64,000 nucleotides of DNA. It comes from Roseinatronobacter sp. S2 (lineage in GTDB: Bacteria > Pseudomonadota > Alphaproteobacteria > Rhodobacterales > Rhodobacteraceae). Every line of letters begins with the position of its first letter. Position 1 is the stretch's first letter. The position numbers and the translations under genes are program-made. The stretch covers positions 2,910,001 to 2,974,000 of the forward strand of contig NZ_CP121113.1 of the NCBI RefSeq assembly GCF_029581395.1. Direction: 5' to 3'. The notes beneath the pieces were generated by a model, which saw nothing but the letters and a program-made list of their open reading frames with translations, did not search any database and was not told the origin of the DNA. This document shows, piece by piece, positions 42,614 through 53,743 of this stretch.

Positions 42614-43834
42614 TTACGCGAACAGATCGTGGCACAACTCCAATGCCTCGACCAGTTTATCCACATCGTCACGGGTATTATACATCGCAAATGACGCGCG
42701 GCACGTCGCAGTAACCCCCAGATGCTCCATCAGGGGCGCGGCACAATGCTGGCCTGCGCGCACGGCAATGCCTTTCTTGTCCAGCACGGTCGAAATATCA
42801 TGTGCATGCGCAGCCCCTTCCAGCGTGAAGCTGAAAATCGCCCCCTTGTCCGGTGCGCAACCTTGAACATTCAACCAGTTCAGCCCCGCAAACCGGCGGG
42901 TCGCATAGTCACGCAAATCAGCCTCATGGGCGGCAATCGCATCCATGCCGATCCCGGTCATATAATCGATCGCAACGCCCAGCCCGATCTGCTGGACAAT
43001 GCCGGGCGTGCCCGCCTCGAATTTATGGGGCGGGTCGTTATAGGTCACGCTGTCGCGTGTCACATCGCGGATCATATCGCCCCCGCCCATGAAGGGGCGC
43101 ATCTGGGCCTGCCGGTCACGGCGAATATAAATCGCCCCCGATGCCGATGGGCCGTACAGCTTATGCCCCGTCACCGCATAGAAATCGCAGCCAATGGACT
43201 GCACATCGACCGGCATATGCACGGCTGCCTGCGATCCATCGACCAGAACTGCAACACCGCGCGCCTGCGCATTTGCGCAAATTGCGCGCACATCCACAAC
43301 TGTGCCCAACACATTGGACATATGCGTGATGCCCACCAGTTTCGTGCGCGGGCCAATGGCATCCATCACCGCCTGCGGATCAAGACTGCCATCAGGTGCC
43401 GTGTCCACCCATCTGATTACCGCACCGTGACGTTCGCGCAAGAAATGCCACGGCACGATATTGGCATGATGCTCCATGATAGACAGGACAATCTCGTCAC
43501 CGGGTTCAAACCGCGGCATCGCCCAGCCATAGGCCACAAGATTGATGCCCTCGGTGGTGCCTGTGGTGTAAATTATCTCATCCTCATGGGCGGCCCCCAG
43601 AAAACGCTGCAACTTGCCCCGCACGGCCTCATATTTGTCGGTGGCAAGATTGGACAGGTAGTGCAGCCCCCGATGCACATTCGAATACTCTTCCGCATAG
43701 GCACGGGTCACGGCATCAATCACCACCTGCGGTTTCTGGGCTGACGCCCCACTGTCCAGATACACCAGCGGCTTGCCATTCACCTGACGCGCCAGAATCG
43801 GGAAATCCGCGCGAATTGCGGCAATATCCAGCAT
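42614..43834 (-). CDS. sufS: Cysteine desulfurase SufS
   Basis: A 406-residue PLP enzyme that supplies sulfane sulfur for Fe-S clusters. PLP lysine in DFYAVTGHKLYGPS near residue 225; active-site Cys in TATCRASFAMYN near 379, in the short extended-lobe form of group II (SufS) desulfurases. ATG 43832-43834 overlaps the stop of the Yip1-like gene by one base. Last gene of the suf operon. Confidence 0.95.
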   Translation of the reverse strand: MLDIAAIRADFPILARQVNGKPLVYLDSGASAQKPQVVIDAVTRAYAEEYSNVHRGLHYLSNLATDKYEAVRGKLQRFLGAAHEDEIIYTTGTTEGINLVAYGWAMPRFEPGDEIVLSIMEHHANIVPWHFLRERHGAVIRWVDTAPDGSLDPQAVMDAIGPRTKLVGITHMSNVLGTVVDVRAICANAQARGVAVLVDGSQAAVHMPVDVQSIGCDFYAVTGHKLYGPSASGAIYIRRDRQAQMRPFMGGGDMIRDVTRDSVTYNDPPHKFEAGTPGIVQQIGLGVAIDYMTGIGMDAIAAHEADLRDYATRRFAGLNWLNVQGCAPDKGAIFSFTLEGAAHAHDISTVLDKKGIAVRAGQHCAAPLMEHLGVTATCRASFAMYNTRDDVDKLVEALELCHDLFA

Positions 43835-44412
43835 CACACAGCCCCCCCGGGACCAAAGCCCAGCAATGTCAGCAAAAATGCAAGAACCATCACCACGCCA
43901 AAGAATGAAAAGATGATGCCCACAAAAACCTTCATCGCCGATGTGAACCCATGCAGCACCAGAACAAAATTCGTCAACAACCACATGAACACCGCCAGCG
44001 CCAGCAGCGTGATCACGCCAAACATCGGCGGAATGACGACCAGCGCCACAATCTGCACAAACTGCACCACAAGCATGACGAATTGCAGCCAGGCCAACAG
44101 CAACAAAGTGTCGGGAAAATTGCCCTTGCCCCCCAGCGCACGGCCCACCCCCTGAACCGCAACCACCATTCCCAACAGAACAGAGGTCTGGAACATCGCC
44201 ATGAACAACAGCCCCCCGCCCATGGCTTCGCCATCTTCCATCAGCAAAACAGAAGCCTGGCCCAAAAGCACGCTCAGCACGACGACAATGACAAACCCCA
44301 GCCAGCGCGCATCATCAGGCACACCCAGCGCAATCAGGCGTGCAGCCGCCTCGCGCGGGCGGGTCAGTGTCAGGCGAACCAATGCGCTGACCGCGGCAAC
44401 ATTCAACTGCAT
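43834..44412 (-). CDS. Yip1-family membrane protein (suf operon)
   Basis: 192 residues, five membrane helices. ATG 44410-44412 follows AAGGAAC. The protein shows the Yip1-like hydrophobic core (TLLLLAWLQFVMLVVQFVQIVALVVIPP). Two such genes in a row lie between sufD and sufS; they recur in Rhodobacterales suf clusters as far as I recall. Role unknown. Confidence 0.8.
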   Translation of the reverse strand: MQLNVAAVSALVRLTLTRPREAAARLIALGVPDDARWLGFVIVVVLSVLLGQASVLLMEDGEAMGGGLLFMAMFQTSVLLGMVVAVQGVGRALGGKGNFPDTLLLLAWLQFVMLVVQFVQIVALVVIPPMFGVITLLALAVFMWLLTNFVLVLHGFTSAMKVFVGIIFSFFGVVMVLAFLLTLLGFGPGGAV

Positions 44413-44440
44413 GATGGGTGTTCCTTCGTGCTTGCTATCG

Positions 44441-44947
44441 TCAAGGGGTCTCAAAGCCATCACGCACCAGCCGGATGATTTCGCGCACCCCCAAACCCGT
44501 TATGTAAATGAAAGCGCCCGCCACGACAAACCCGAAAGCCTGCACTGCGCCAACAGGCCCCAGCATCGCCGAAAGCCCCCCATGCAGCAACATCAACGGT
44601 GTCACGGCCAGCAACGACCAAAACAGCACCAGCCGCACCCAAAGCCCGGGCACAGGCACACGCGCCAGTCGCACCCCCCCCTGCAACAGCCATGCCACCC
44701 CATACAGAATCAACGGCAACACGAACATGACGGCAAATAATGCCCCCCCCATGCGTTGCTCGAACGTCACCGACGGATCAAGCGTGGCGTCGCGCGACAA
44801 TCGCGGCCATTGCGACACAAATATCAGGCCGCACGCCAGAAGATTGAAAAACAGCACCTGCGGCTCTCGGATACCCTGCACAATCATAGCCCGCACCACA
44901 TCTGCGGGCGCCCGGTAACTTCGTGCAATATTGTGCATCAGGGACAT
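44441..44947 (-). CDS. Yip1-family membrane protein (suf operon), second
   Basis: 168 residues, four to five membrane helices, ending in GLGVREIIRLVRDGFETP. ATG 44945-44947 lies about 10 bp after GGAGAGG; in-frame ATGs further upstream fall inside the dispersed repeat at 44972 and are not favoured. It is 28 bp upstream of the other Yip1 gene. Confidence 0.75.
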   Translation of the reverse strand: MSLMHNIARSYRAPADVVRAMIVQGIREPQVLFFNLLACGLIFVSQWPRLSRDATLDPSVTFEQRMGGALFAVMFVLPLILYGVAWLLQGGVRLARVPVPGLWVRLVLFWSLLAVTPLMLLHGGLSAMLGPVGAVQAFGFVVAGAFIYITGLGVREIIRLVRDGFETP

Positions 44948-44971
44948 ATCGCCAACGCCTCTCCGGCCTCT

Positions 44972-45052
44972 ATTCATTCTGGTCCAAATATCCCGGGGGA
45001 CGGGGCGCGGCCCCTTGGGGGGCCGTGGTCCGGGGGGCAGCGCCCCCAATCC
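44972..45052. repeat. Dispersed Rhodobacterales-type 3' element
   Basis: ATTCATTCTGGTCCAAATATCCCG followed by GC-rich hairpin arms (GGGGCGCGGCCCC... and GGGGGGCAGCGCCCCC). It follows the sufD stop on the minus strand. Related copies at 8730, 50020 and 56778. Confidence 0.7.
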
Positions 45053-45085
45053 ACGCATCTTATAACACGCGCGCGCTGAGGTCGC

Positions 45086-46383
45086 TCATGAATGGCGCTG
45101 AAGCCAGGTTTCCATACGTCCGCGCAAATCCTCGGCCAGATCGGGATCGGCAATTTCTTCCAGCGCTTCGGCCAGGAATGCCAGCACCAGCAACATTTTT
45201 GCCGAAGCCTCGGGCAGTCCCCGCGCGCGCAGATAGAACAATTGCTCCGGGTCAATCTCGCCCGATGTGGACCCATGGCTGCATTTCACATCATCCGCGT
45301 AGATTTCCAACTCGGGCTTGGCCAGAAACTGCGCATTTTCATCCAGCAACAGCGCCTGACTGATCTGGTAGCCATCCGTCTGCTGGGCCGCCTGTTCCAC
45401 CAGAATCTTGCCCTGAAACACACCAACGGCCCCGTTGCGCAACACTTTCTTGAACACCTGACGGCTTTCGCAGCCCTGCGCCCCATGGGTGACAAACACA
45501 GTGTCATCATGATGAAACGCGCCATCCCCAACAGTAGCCCCTGCCAGATGCGCAGAACCGCCCTGCCCGTCCAGCCAGATCATCGATTCGTTGCGCACAA
45601 GCCTGCCATTCGCGGTCAGGGTAAAGGATTTCAGTTGCGCCCCCTGCCCCAGCTGCGCAAACACATGCGCACTTCCTGCGCGGTCATGGTCGCGCCCTTG
45701 GGTGCGCACATGATGCAGCGTGCCGCCTGCGGCGACATCCACCTCGATCACCTGATTGAACCGCGCCGCAACCGGCCCGTTTTCCAGCAATGTCAGCTCT
45801 GCCTCCTGCTCCACGCGGATAACGTGGTGCATGATGGCATCCGCATCCTCGCTGCTGCGCAGATAGACCAGCGCCACAGGTTTTGCAGCTTTGCCTGTTG
45901 CGCGGATCAGGACACCTTGTTGCGCAAATGCGGTATTGAACGCGGCCAGCGGACGGTCGACAGGCGATTGCCCGCGCGCTTCCAGCTTGCCATAGATATC
46001 CTGCACCCAATGCAGATCCGTCATCGCCACATCATGCAACAGGCTGATTTCCACACCGGCCAGCGCGGGATCATCCGACGATGCGGGGTCAAACACACCA
46101 TCCACAAAAACCAGTTTCACACGGTCGAACGCGGAAAAGACTGGGTCTTCATCCGTGACATTCAGCACCTTGGCCGCAGCGACCTGATCTGACGACAGAT
46201 CGCGCGGATCGGTATAGCGCCAGTATTCATCGCGCTTGACGGGCATGCCCATATCCAGCAGCCGCGCTTTCGCCGCATCGCGTGCGCGTGTGGCCCATCC
46301 GCCGCCTTGGGGCAGCGACAGCGCGGCCAGACGGGCCTGCGCCGCATCGCGTTTTTGCGCTTTCAGCTTCGCCCTTGGCATCA

Positions 46384-46384
<1 letters not shown>
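45086..46384 (-). CDS. sufD: Fe-S cluster assembly protein SufD
   Basis: 432 residues with the SufD layout: N-terminal helical part with DEYWRYTDPRDL near 65, a right-handed beta-helix core, and C-terminal KCSHGSTSGEIDPEQLFYLRARGL near 365. Forms the scaffold with SufB and SufC. It overlaps sufC by one base. Confidence 0.94.
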
Positions 46385-47142
<758 letters not shown>

Positions 47143-47158
47143 CTTCTTCCTCTTTCAT

Positions 47159-47374
47159 TCACTCGGCGGGTGGGCACCGGCGCAACCACCATCCCGCAAT
47201 CCAAAACGTGGCGAAATATTGTATCAGACCGGCCAGCAGGACCAGAATCCATGACTCGGGGTTCCACAGATACGCCACAGCAATAGCAAAGCCCCCACTG
47301 AACGGCAGTGCCACCAGCGCACTTGTCAACAGCCCCAGAACAGATATCTGAAAACCGCGCCTGAAATTGTGCAT
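47159..47374 (-). CDS. Small membrane protein between sufB and sufC
   Basis: 71 residues (ATG 47372-47374; a GTG at 47386 is possible) with two membrane helices (about 10-35 and 42-62). It sits 16 bp before sufC and 24 bp after sufB within the operon. No family recognised. Confidence 0.65.
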   Translation of the reverse strand: MHNFRRGFQISVLGLLTSALVALPFSGGFAIAVAYLWNPESWILVLLAGLIQYFATFWIAGWWLRRCPPAE

Positions 47375-47398
47375 GATCCTAGTCACCTGACTTAGCCA

Positions 47399-48910
47399 TC
47401 ACCCTACAGAGCCTTCCAGCGAAATCGCGACCAGCGCCTGCGCTTCCATGGCGAATTCCATCGGCAATTCCTGCAACACTTCCTTGCAGAATCCGTTGAC
47501 CACCAGGGCCACCGCTTCTTCTTCATCCATGCCGCGTTGACGGCAATAGAACAGCTGGTCGTCATCAACCTTGCTGGTCGTCGCCTCATGCTCCACGCGG
47601 CTCGATGCATTGCGCACTTCAATATAGGGCACAGTATGCGCGCCGCATTTATCGCCAATCAGCAGGCTGTCGCATTGCGTGTAATTGCGCGAATTCGTGG
47701 CCTTGGGGTGCATCGACACCAGCCCGCGATAGGTGTTTTGCGCATGCCCTGCCGAAATGCCCTTGGACACAATGCGCGAACGCGTGTTCTTGCCCAGATG
47801 CACCATCTTTGTGCCGGTATCGGCCTGCTGCCAGTTATTGGCAATGGCGATCGAATAGAATTCACCCTGCGTGTCATCGCCGCGCAAAATGCAGGACGGG
47901 TATTTCCATGTAATGGCGCTGCCGGTTTCCACCTGCGTCCACATCACTTTCGCGCGGTCCTCGCGGCAATCGGCGCGTTTGGTCACGAAATTGTAAATCC
48001 CGCCCTTGCCGTTTTCATCGCCCGGAAACCAGTTCTGGACGGTCGAATATTTGACATCGGCATCTTCCAGAATGACAATCTCGACCACTGCCGCATGCAA
48101 CTGCGTCGTGTCGCGCTTGGGCGCGGTGCACCCTTCCAGATAGCTGACAGATGCGCCCTTTTCCGCCACAATCAGCGTGCGCTCGAACTGGCCGGTATTT
48201 TCGGCATTGATGCGGAAATACGTGGACAACTCCATCGGGCATTTCACACCGGCAGGGATGAACACAAAACTGCCGTCTGAGAACACCGCCGAATTCAGCG
48301 CCGCAAAGTAATTGTCATTCTGCGGCACGACGGACCCAAGGTATTTTTTCACCAGATCAGGATGATCCTGCACCGCCTCCGAGATGGAACAGAAAATAAC
48401 GCCCGCCTTCTTCAGCTCATCCTTGAAGGTGGTGCCCAGTGACACGGAATCAAACACCGCATCCACGGCCACCTTGCGCCCTTCATCCGCCCCCTCAACA
48501 CCCGCCAGGATCATCTGTTCCTTCAGCGGAATGCCCAGTTTCGCGTAGGTTTCCAGCAGCTTCGGGTCCACCTCATCCAGCGATTTGGGCTTTTCAACCA
48601 TGGATTTGGGTTTGGCGTAGTAATACTGCTCCTGATAGTCGATCTCAGGAATTTTCAGCATGGCCCAATCGGGGGATTCCATGGTCAGCCAGCGGCGATA
48701 CGCCTCCAGCCGCCAGTCCAGCAACCATTGCGGTTCCTTGTTCTTTTCCGAAATCAGACGCACGATATCCTCATTCAACCCTTTGGGGGCGAATTCCATC
48801 TCGATATCGGTTTCCCAGCCATGCTTATAGGTGCCCGCCATGGACTGCACGGTTTCGACAGTCTCGCGGTCCACACCTTCGCGCAGTTGGGTTTCATCCA
48901 ATGCAGCCAT
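47399..48910 (-). CDS. sufB: Fe-S cluster assembly protein SufB
   Basis: 503 residues; ATG 48908-48910 follows AAGAAGGG. Contains the SufB beta-helix core with [26 protein letters not shown] near 300 and C-terminal [27 protein letters not shown] near 440, where the conserved Cys/His and Glu residues serve cluster assembly. Confidence 0.96.
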   Translation of the reverse strand: MAALDETQLREGVDRETVETVQSMAGTYKHGWETDIEMEFAPKGLNEDIVRLISEKNKEPQWLLDWRLEAYRRWLTMESPDWAMLKIPEIDYQEQYYYAKPKSMVEKPKSLDEVDPKLLETYAKLGIPLKEQMILAGVEGADEGRKVAVDAVFDSVSLGTTFKDELKKAGVIFCSISEAVQDHPDLVKKYLGSVVPQNDNYFAALNSAVFSDGSFVFIPAGVKCPMELSTYFRINAENTGQFERTLIVAEKGASVSYLEGCTAPKRDTTQLHAAVVEIVILEDADVKYSTVQNWFPGDENGKGGIYNFVTKRADCREDRAKVMWTQVETGSAITWKYPSCILRGDDTQGEFYSIAIANNWQQADTGTKMVHLGKNTRSRIVSKGISAGHAQNTYRGLVSMHPKATNSRNYTQCDSLLIGDKCGAHTVPYIEVRNASSRVEHEATTSKVDDDQLFYCRQRGMDEEEAVALVVNGFCKEVLQELPMEFAMEAQALVAISLEGSVG

Positions 48911-48958
48911 GTCTTTTCCCTTCTTCACGGCAGCCACAGGGCCGCACGCTCTCTCAAA

Positions 48959-50005
48959 TCAGACCGCGCCCTTAGCAACAACGCGGCGGTATTCCTTCAG
49001 CCAGGCTTGTGCAAAGCGCAGCACATCTTCCCTCGTTACATCCGGTCCCAGTGACACACGCACCGCACCCGCAGCCGTTGCATCATCGAACCCCATCGCC
49101 TGCAACACTCCCGAGGCCCGCAGCTTGCCCGAAGAACAGGCAGACCCGGCCGAAATCGCAAAGCCTGCAAGATCCATCTGCATCACCTGCAACTCGCCCC
49201 TCCAACCCGGTGTTGCAAGGCACAGCGTGTTGGGCAACCGTTGCACGTCTTTCCCGACTAAAATAGTCTTGCTTGCCTCTGCGTCCAGTGCCTCTTCTAG
49301 AATATTTCTAATTACAGATACACCTTCCCAGACCCCGTTGGCAAGATCACGCGCGGCAGCTTCTGCCGCAGCCCCGAATCCCGCAATGGCGACAATATTC
49401 TCGGTGCCGGCGCGGCGGCCCATTTCCTGCCCGCCCCCCCTGATCTGCGCGGCCAGTTCCGTGCCGCGCGTCATGACCACAGCGCCAATACCTTTCGGCC
49501 CCCCCAGCTTATGCGCCGATATCAGCCCCATCTGGACATTCAACCAGTTGAACGCAAAGGGCAGCTTGCCAAACCCCTGCGTCAGATCACTGACCGCCAG
49601 ACCCGCAGGCAAATCCTGAACGAGTCCGGTTTCCGAATTCGCCAGTTGCAACGTGGCCTGCTCCGGCACGGGGGGGTGCACCCGCCCTTGCGCATCAACC
49701 GCCAATGAATCCGCACACCAGGCCCGCACCGCGTCATGCTCGACCCGCGCACAAGACAGGCCGCGCCCGCCAAGCGCCAGTGACGCCGCTTCCGTCGCCC
49801 CCGAGGTAAAGACAATCTCCGCCCCGTCAGCCCCCAGCGCCCCCGCCACCTGTGCGCGCGCCTTCTCGACCAGCGCGCGCGCCTGCCGCCCTTCGGCATG
49901 CACCGAAGACGGGTTGCCCACGACATCCATCGCGGCCACCATCGCCGCGCGGGCCTCATCGCGCAAAGGCGCTGTGGCATTATAATCAAGATAGACGCGG
50001 CGCAT
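48959..50005 (-). CDS. iscS: Cysteine desulfurase, IscS/NifS group
   Basis: 348 residues with VYLDYNATAPL at the start, PLP lysine in ISAHKLGGPKG near 188 and the mobile active-site Cys in SAGSACSSGKLRAS near 310 (group I loop). It stands between the IscR-type regulator and sufB; together with SufS the operon carries two desulfurases, the usual arrangement in Rhodobacterales. Confidence 0.92.
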   Translation of the reverse strand: MRRVYLDYNATAPLRDEARAAMVAAMDVVGNPSSVHAEGRQARALVEKARAQVAGALGADGAEIVFTSGATEAASLALGGRGLSCARVEHDAVRAWCADSLAVDAQGRVHPPVPEQATLQLANSETGLVQDLPAGLAVSDLTQGFGKLPFAFNWLNVQMGLISAHKLGGPKGIGAVVMTRGTELAAQIRGGGQEMGRRAGTENIVAIAGFGAAAEAAARDLANGVWEGVSVIRNILEEALDAEASKTILVGKDVQRLPNTLCLATPGWRGELQVMQMDLAGFAISAGSACSSGKLRASGVLQAMGFDDATAAGAVRVSLGPDVTREDVLRFAQAWLKEYRRVVAKGAV

Positions 50006-50019
50006 CACTCGCCCTTGTA

Positions 50020-50077
50020 TTTCATTCTGGCCCAAATATCCCGGGGGGTCACCGAAGGTGACGGGGCAGCGCCCCTA
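50020..50077. repeat. Dispersed Rhodobacterales-type 3' element
   Basis: TTTCATTCTGGCCCAAATATCCC plus hairpin arms (GGTCACC/GGTGACG, GGGGCAGCGCCCC), directly after the iscR stop codon. Confidence 0.7.
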
Positions 50078-50533
50078 TTCATCCACAACCTCGAACAAGG
50101 TCGGCACTGCGGGACAGGGCGTCAGGCTGTTGCCCGCGACATCGGACAACCGTGTCTGGTGCAAAAAGACATAGACATGCGCCGACAACCCTTCCCACAG
50201 GCGGTTTGTCATCGATTGCGCCCGCGACCCCGACACACCGCCGGACGCACCGGCGCCCGAATGCATGGCGCTGACTGTTTCGTCAACTGCTTCCAGCACC
50301 TCGGACACACGAATGCTGTCTGCGCCCCGCGCCAGACGATACCCGCCGCCCGGACCGCGGACCGATTCAACAAGGCCCGCACGCCGCAACTTGACGAAAA
50401 GCTGTTCCAGATAGGCCAGCGACACCTGTTGCCTTGCCGAAATCTCATTCAACGAGACCAGCCCGCCCCCCGGGGCCATCGCCAGATCAACCAGCGCAAC
50501 CATTGCATATCGCCCTTTGGTAGAAAGTTTCAT
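50075..50533 (-). CDS. iscR: Rrf2-family regulator (IscR) without the cysteine triad
   Basis: 152 residues. The winged helix is clear: MKLSTKGRYAMVALVDLA, QVSLAYLEQLFVKLRRAGLVESVRGPGGGYRLAR. In classic IscR three Cys follow at about 92-104 and bind [2Fe-2S]; here that stretch (SAMHSGAGASGGVSGSRAQSM) has none and the only Cys of the region is near the C-terminus (LTPCPAV). IscR of Rhodobacter sphaeroides is known to be a variant with an unusual cluster site, so this may be the same type. First gene of the suf operon. Confidence 0.9.
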   Translation of the reverse strand: MKLSTKGRYAMVALVDLAMAPGGGLVSLNEISARQQVSLAYLEQLFVKLRRAGLVESVRGPGGGYRLARGADSIRVSEVLEAVDETVSAMHSGAGASGGVSGSRAQSMTNRLWEGLSAHVYVFLHQTRLSDVAGNSLTPCPAVPTLFEVVDE

Positions 50534-50729
50534 TCCGTGTGTTCCCCGATCTCTTTCATCAAGCGCCGGTTCCATGTTACAGCATGCATATGGCCCGCGC
50601 TTGCGCCGCCCGTCAGATTTCATAGCCTGTCGTCGCGCTACTGCGCCAGCTTAAAGGTTGACGCGGGCAGGGCACACGCCTAAGTCTATGCGGCCTCATA
50701 TCTGACGAAATCACGGTGACCACGGGTGG

Positions 50730-50746
50730 TTTAGAATCTTTCTAAT
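50730..50746. promoter_or_regulatory. Irr-like box upstream of the isc-suf operon
   Basis: TTTAGAATCTTTCTAAT, an inverted repeat TTAGAA-N3-TTCTAA, matches the general form of the Irr box (iron control element) of alphaproteobacteria. It lies ~200 bp before iscR and ~107 bp before the divergent hydrolase. The rest of the 319-bp gap (50534-50852) holds no gene. Confidence 0.6.
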
Positions 50747-50852
50747 CATACCAAAAGAAAAGAGTCAACAATACATGCAGTCGCTGCACATCCCTGATCA
50801 GCCGTTTTTCGTTACCGCGCCGACACCACATAATCCCAACAGGTAAGCCCCT

Positions 50853-51512
50853 ATGCCCGAGATCATTTTCCCCGGCCCCGAAGGTCGCCTTGAAGGCCGC
50901 TACCATGCGCAGCCCAATCGCGATGCTCCGATTGCAATTTTGCTGCATCCGCACCCGCAGTTCGGTGGCACCATGAATAACAAGGTCGTCTACAACCTGC
51001 ATTATGCCTTCCACAAGATGGGCTTTTCAGTGATGCGTTTCAACTTCCGGGGCGTGGGTCGGTCGCAAGGCGAATATGATCAGGGCGTGGGTGAATTGTC
51101 CGACGCCGCAGCGGCGCTGGATTACATGCAGGCCATGTCGCATAATGTGCGTCATTGCTGGGTTGCGGGCTTCAGCTTCGGCGCATGGATCGGCATGCAA
51201 CTGCTGATGCGTCGCCCCGATATTACCGGTTTTGTATCGGTCGCGCCGCCTGCCAATCTGTATGATTTCAGCTTCCTTGCGCCCTGCCCCGCATCCGGCC
51301 TGATCATCAATGGCAGCGCGGACCGTGTCGCCCCGCCGCGCGATACCCGTTCGCTGGTGTCGAAATTGCAGGAACAGCGCGGAATCACCATCACGCATAC
51401 GGAAATCGACGGTGCGGATCACTTCTTCAAAGATGAAGAAACCCATATGCAACCCATGCTGAACACGGTTTCAGATTACGTCGCCAACCGCCTGACGGAA
51501 ACCACGCGCTAA
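50853..51512 (+). CDS. Alpha/beta hydrolase
   Basis: 219 residues with the oxyanion region HPHPQFGGTMNNK near 32, RFNFRGVGRSQGEY near 62, nucleophile elbow AGFSFGAW near 107 and catalytic His in GADHFFKDEE near 194. This short form (no lid) is common and often of unknown substrate. Confidence 0.9.
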   Translation: MPEIIFPGPEGRLEGRYHAQPNRDAPIAILLHPHPQFGGTMNNKVVYNLHYAFHKMGFSVMRFNFRGVGRSQGEYDQGVGELSDAAAALDYMQAMSHNVRHCWVAGFSFGAWIGMQLLMRRPDITGFVSVAPPANLYDFSFLAPCPASGLIINGSADRVAPPRDTRSLVSKLQEQRGITITHTEIDGADHFFKDEETHMQPMLNTVSDYVANRLTETTR

Positions 51513-51651
51513 ACCGCCCCCGCAGGCGCGGTGCCGGGCGCGCCATGCAGGAATGCAGATTTTTCGTATACAACGGCATACTGTGCTTTGCATCCTGCAC
51601 TGAATGGGGTATGAGGGCGCAAATCGACTCATCCAAAAGGCGGAGGATCAC

Positions 51652-52863
51652 ATGAGCAAGATCAAGGTAGCAAACCCGGTCGTGGAACTTGACGGCGATG
51701 AAATGACCCGGATCATCTGGGATTTCATCAAGAAAAAGCTGATCCTTCCCTATCTGGACATCGATCTGAAATATTACGATCTGGGGATCGAAGAACGCGA
51801 CCGCACCGATGACCAGATCACTGTTGATGCAGCAAATGCCATCAAACAATATGGCGTGGGCGTCAAATGTGCGACCATCACCCCCGATGAAGACCGCGTT
51901 GAAGAATTTGGCCTGAAGCGCATGTATCGCTCGCCCAATGGCACGATCCGCAACATTCTGGGCGGCGTCATCTTCCGCGAACCGATCATCTGCCGCAACG
52001 TGCCGCGCCTTGTTCCGGGCTGGACGCAGCCCATCGTCGTGGGCCGCCATGCATTCGGTGACCAGTATCGCGCCACAGATTTCCGCTTTCCGGGCGCAGG
52101 CAAGCTGACGATCAAATTCGTAGGCGAAGATGGTCAGGTTATCGAAAAGGAAGTTTTTGATGCGCCTTCATCGGGCGTCACCATGGCGATGTATAACCTT
52201 GACGATTCGATCCGCGATTTCGCACGCGCATCCATGAATTATGGTCTGTCGCGCGGCTGGCCGGTTTATCTGTCCACCAAGAACACCATTCTGAAAGCCT
52301 ATGACGGGCGCTTCAAGGATCTGTTCGCCGAAGTGTTCGAGGCCGAATTTGCCGACAAGTTCAAGGCAGCCGGCATCACCTATGAACACCGCCTGATCGA
52401 TGACATGGTGGCCTGCGCGATGAAATGGTCCGGCGGCTATGTCTGGGCCTGCAAGAACTATGATGGTGACGTGCAGTCCGACACAGTTGCGCAGGGCTTC
52501 GGCAGCCTTGGCCTGATGACCAGCCAGTTGATGACCCCGGACGGCCAGATCGTCGAGGCAGAGGCCGCACATGGCACCGTCACCCGCCATTACCGCCAGC
52601 ATCAGGCAGGCAAGGAAACCTCGACCAACTCCATCGCGTCGATCTTTGCATGGACCGGCGGGCTGAAGCACCGCGCCAAGCTGGATGACAACGCAGAACT
52701 GCTGAAATTCGCTGAAACGCTGGAAAAAGTGACGGTCCAGACTGTTGAGGACGGCTTCATGACCAAGGATCTGGCGCTTCTGGTCGGTCCCGACCAGAAA
52801 TGGCTGACAACCATGGGCTATCTGGAAAAAGTCGACGAATACCTGAACAAGGCGCTGGCCTGA
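51652..52863 (+). CDS. icd: NADP-dependent isocitrate dehydrogenase
   Basis: 403 residues, the homodimeric type shared by alphaproteobacteria and eukaryotes. Seen: [32 protein letters not shown] near 93-106 (substrate Ser/Asn/Arg), [24 protein letters not shown] (metal Asp) and TVTRHY with [15 protein letters not shown] cycle step making 2-oxoglutarate and NADPH. GGAGG precedes ATG 51652. Confidence 0.97.
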   Translation: MSKIKVANPVVELDGDEMTRIIWDFIKKKLILPYLDIDLKYYDLGIEERDRTDDQITVDAANAIKQYGVGVKCATITPDEDRVEEFGLKRMYRSPNGTIRNILGGVIFREPIICRNVPRLVPGWTQPIVVGRHAFGDQYRATDFRFPGAGKLTIKFVGEDGQVIEKEVFDAPSSGVTMAMYNLDDSIRDFARASMNYGLSRGWPVYLSTKNTILKAYDGRFKDLFAEVFEAEFADKFKAAGITYEHRLIDDMVACAMKWSGGYVWACKNYDGDVQSDTVAQGFGSLGLMTSQLMTPDGQIVEAEAAHGTVTRHYRQHQAGKETSTNSIASIFAWTGGLKHRAKLDDNAELLKFAETLEKVTVQTVEDGFMTKDLALLVGPDQKWLTTMGYLEKVDEYLNKALA

Positions 52864-52886
52864 AGGTTCCGCACGTCCGACACATG

Positions 52887-52912
52887 AAAAAGGGGGCAAA
52901 TGCCCCCTTTTT
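52887..52912 (+). terminator. Rho-independent terminator of icd
   Basis: A 12-bp stem AAAAAGGGGGCA / TGCCCCCTTTTT, 24 bp after the icd stop. Confidence 0.92.
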
Positions 52913-53004
52913 CTATGCCCTGCGCAAAGCTGTGAACTTTGCTTGGTTGCCCTGGGCGCAGTTGCCCGCTAGATGATGGGACACTTGCACACAGGAAAAA
53001 TCCG

Positions 53005-53733
53005 ATGCAGATCTCCCACCTCCTTCGCAAAGGCGCTGCCATTGGTGTGGCTTTGCTGCTGTCTGCGTGCCAGATGGCACCCGTCGTCATGGCCCCGCCA
53101 CAGCAGGCCGCACCCGCACAGGGCGCATCTGTCACGCGCGCCGAATTTGGCGCTGTTGTGGCCCGCATGCGCCCGGTCGCAACGCAGGTTTGCCGCGACC
53201 GCAGCCCGCAGCTGGATTGCAATTTCAACGTCATTCTGGACGACCGCCCCGGCCAGCCGCCAAATGCGTTTCACACACGCGACGAACAGGGCCGCCCCAT
53301 CATCGCCTTCACACTCGCACTGCTGGACGAATTGCGCAGCGCCGATGAGGTCGCGCTGATTTTCGGACATGAAGCCGCCCACCATATTGCCGACCACCTG
53401 CCCCGCATGCAAAATCAGGCCATGACCGGCGCGTTGCTGGGCGGTTTGGTGGCCACATTGTCGGGCGCGGACCAGACCACGGCACAACGCATCGTCAATG
53501 CAAGCGCAACAGTCGGCGCCCGCCGCTATTCCAAGGCGTTCGAGTTGGAGGCCGACCGCATCGGCGCGTTTATTGCAGCACGCGGCGGCTATGACCCGCT
53601 GGCGGGCGCGGCATTGTTCCGCCGCATTCCAGACCCCGGCAACCAGTTTCTGGGCACCCACCCGCCAAATTCGGAACGCTTGCGTGAAATCGAACGCGCA
53701 GTGGCCGACATGGCCGCAGGCCGCCCGATCTGA
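53005..53733 (+). CDS. M48 family zinc metallopeptidase, lipoprotein
   Basis: 242 residues starting behind ACAGGAAA. A lipoprotein signal (LLLSAC, Cys 20) is followed by an M48-type domain: HEAAHH near 127 (HExxH zinc site) and ELEADRIGAF near 183 (third ligand Glu). Likely an outer-membrane-attached protease of the BepA/LoiP kind, acting in envelope quality control. Confidence 0.9.
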   Translation: MQISHLLRKGAAIGVALLLSACQMAPVVMAPPQQAAPAQGASVTRAEFGAVVARMRPVATQVCRDRSPQLDCNFNVILDDRPGQPPNAFHTRDEQGRPIIAFTLALLDELRSADEVALIFGHEAAHHIADHLPRMQNQAMTGALLGGLVATLSGADQTTAQRIVNASATVGARRYSKAFELEADRIGAFIAARGGYDPLAGAALFRRIPDPGNQFLGTHPPNSERLREIERAVADMAAGRPI

Positions 53734-53743
53734 AGGACACGCG

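Noticed and set aside
45092..46192. A 366-codon rightward open frame inside sufD
   Set aside because: Antisense shadow; no start signal or recognisable motif.
50611..50707. Inverted CGTCAGAT / ATCTGACG arms 80 bp apart upstream of iscR
   Set aside because: Arms are short and the spacing large; a chance event is likely in a 319-bp gap.
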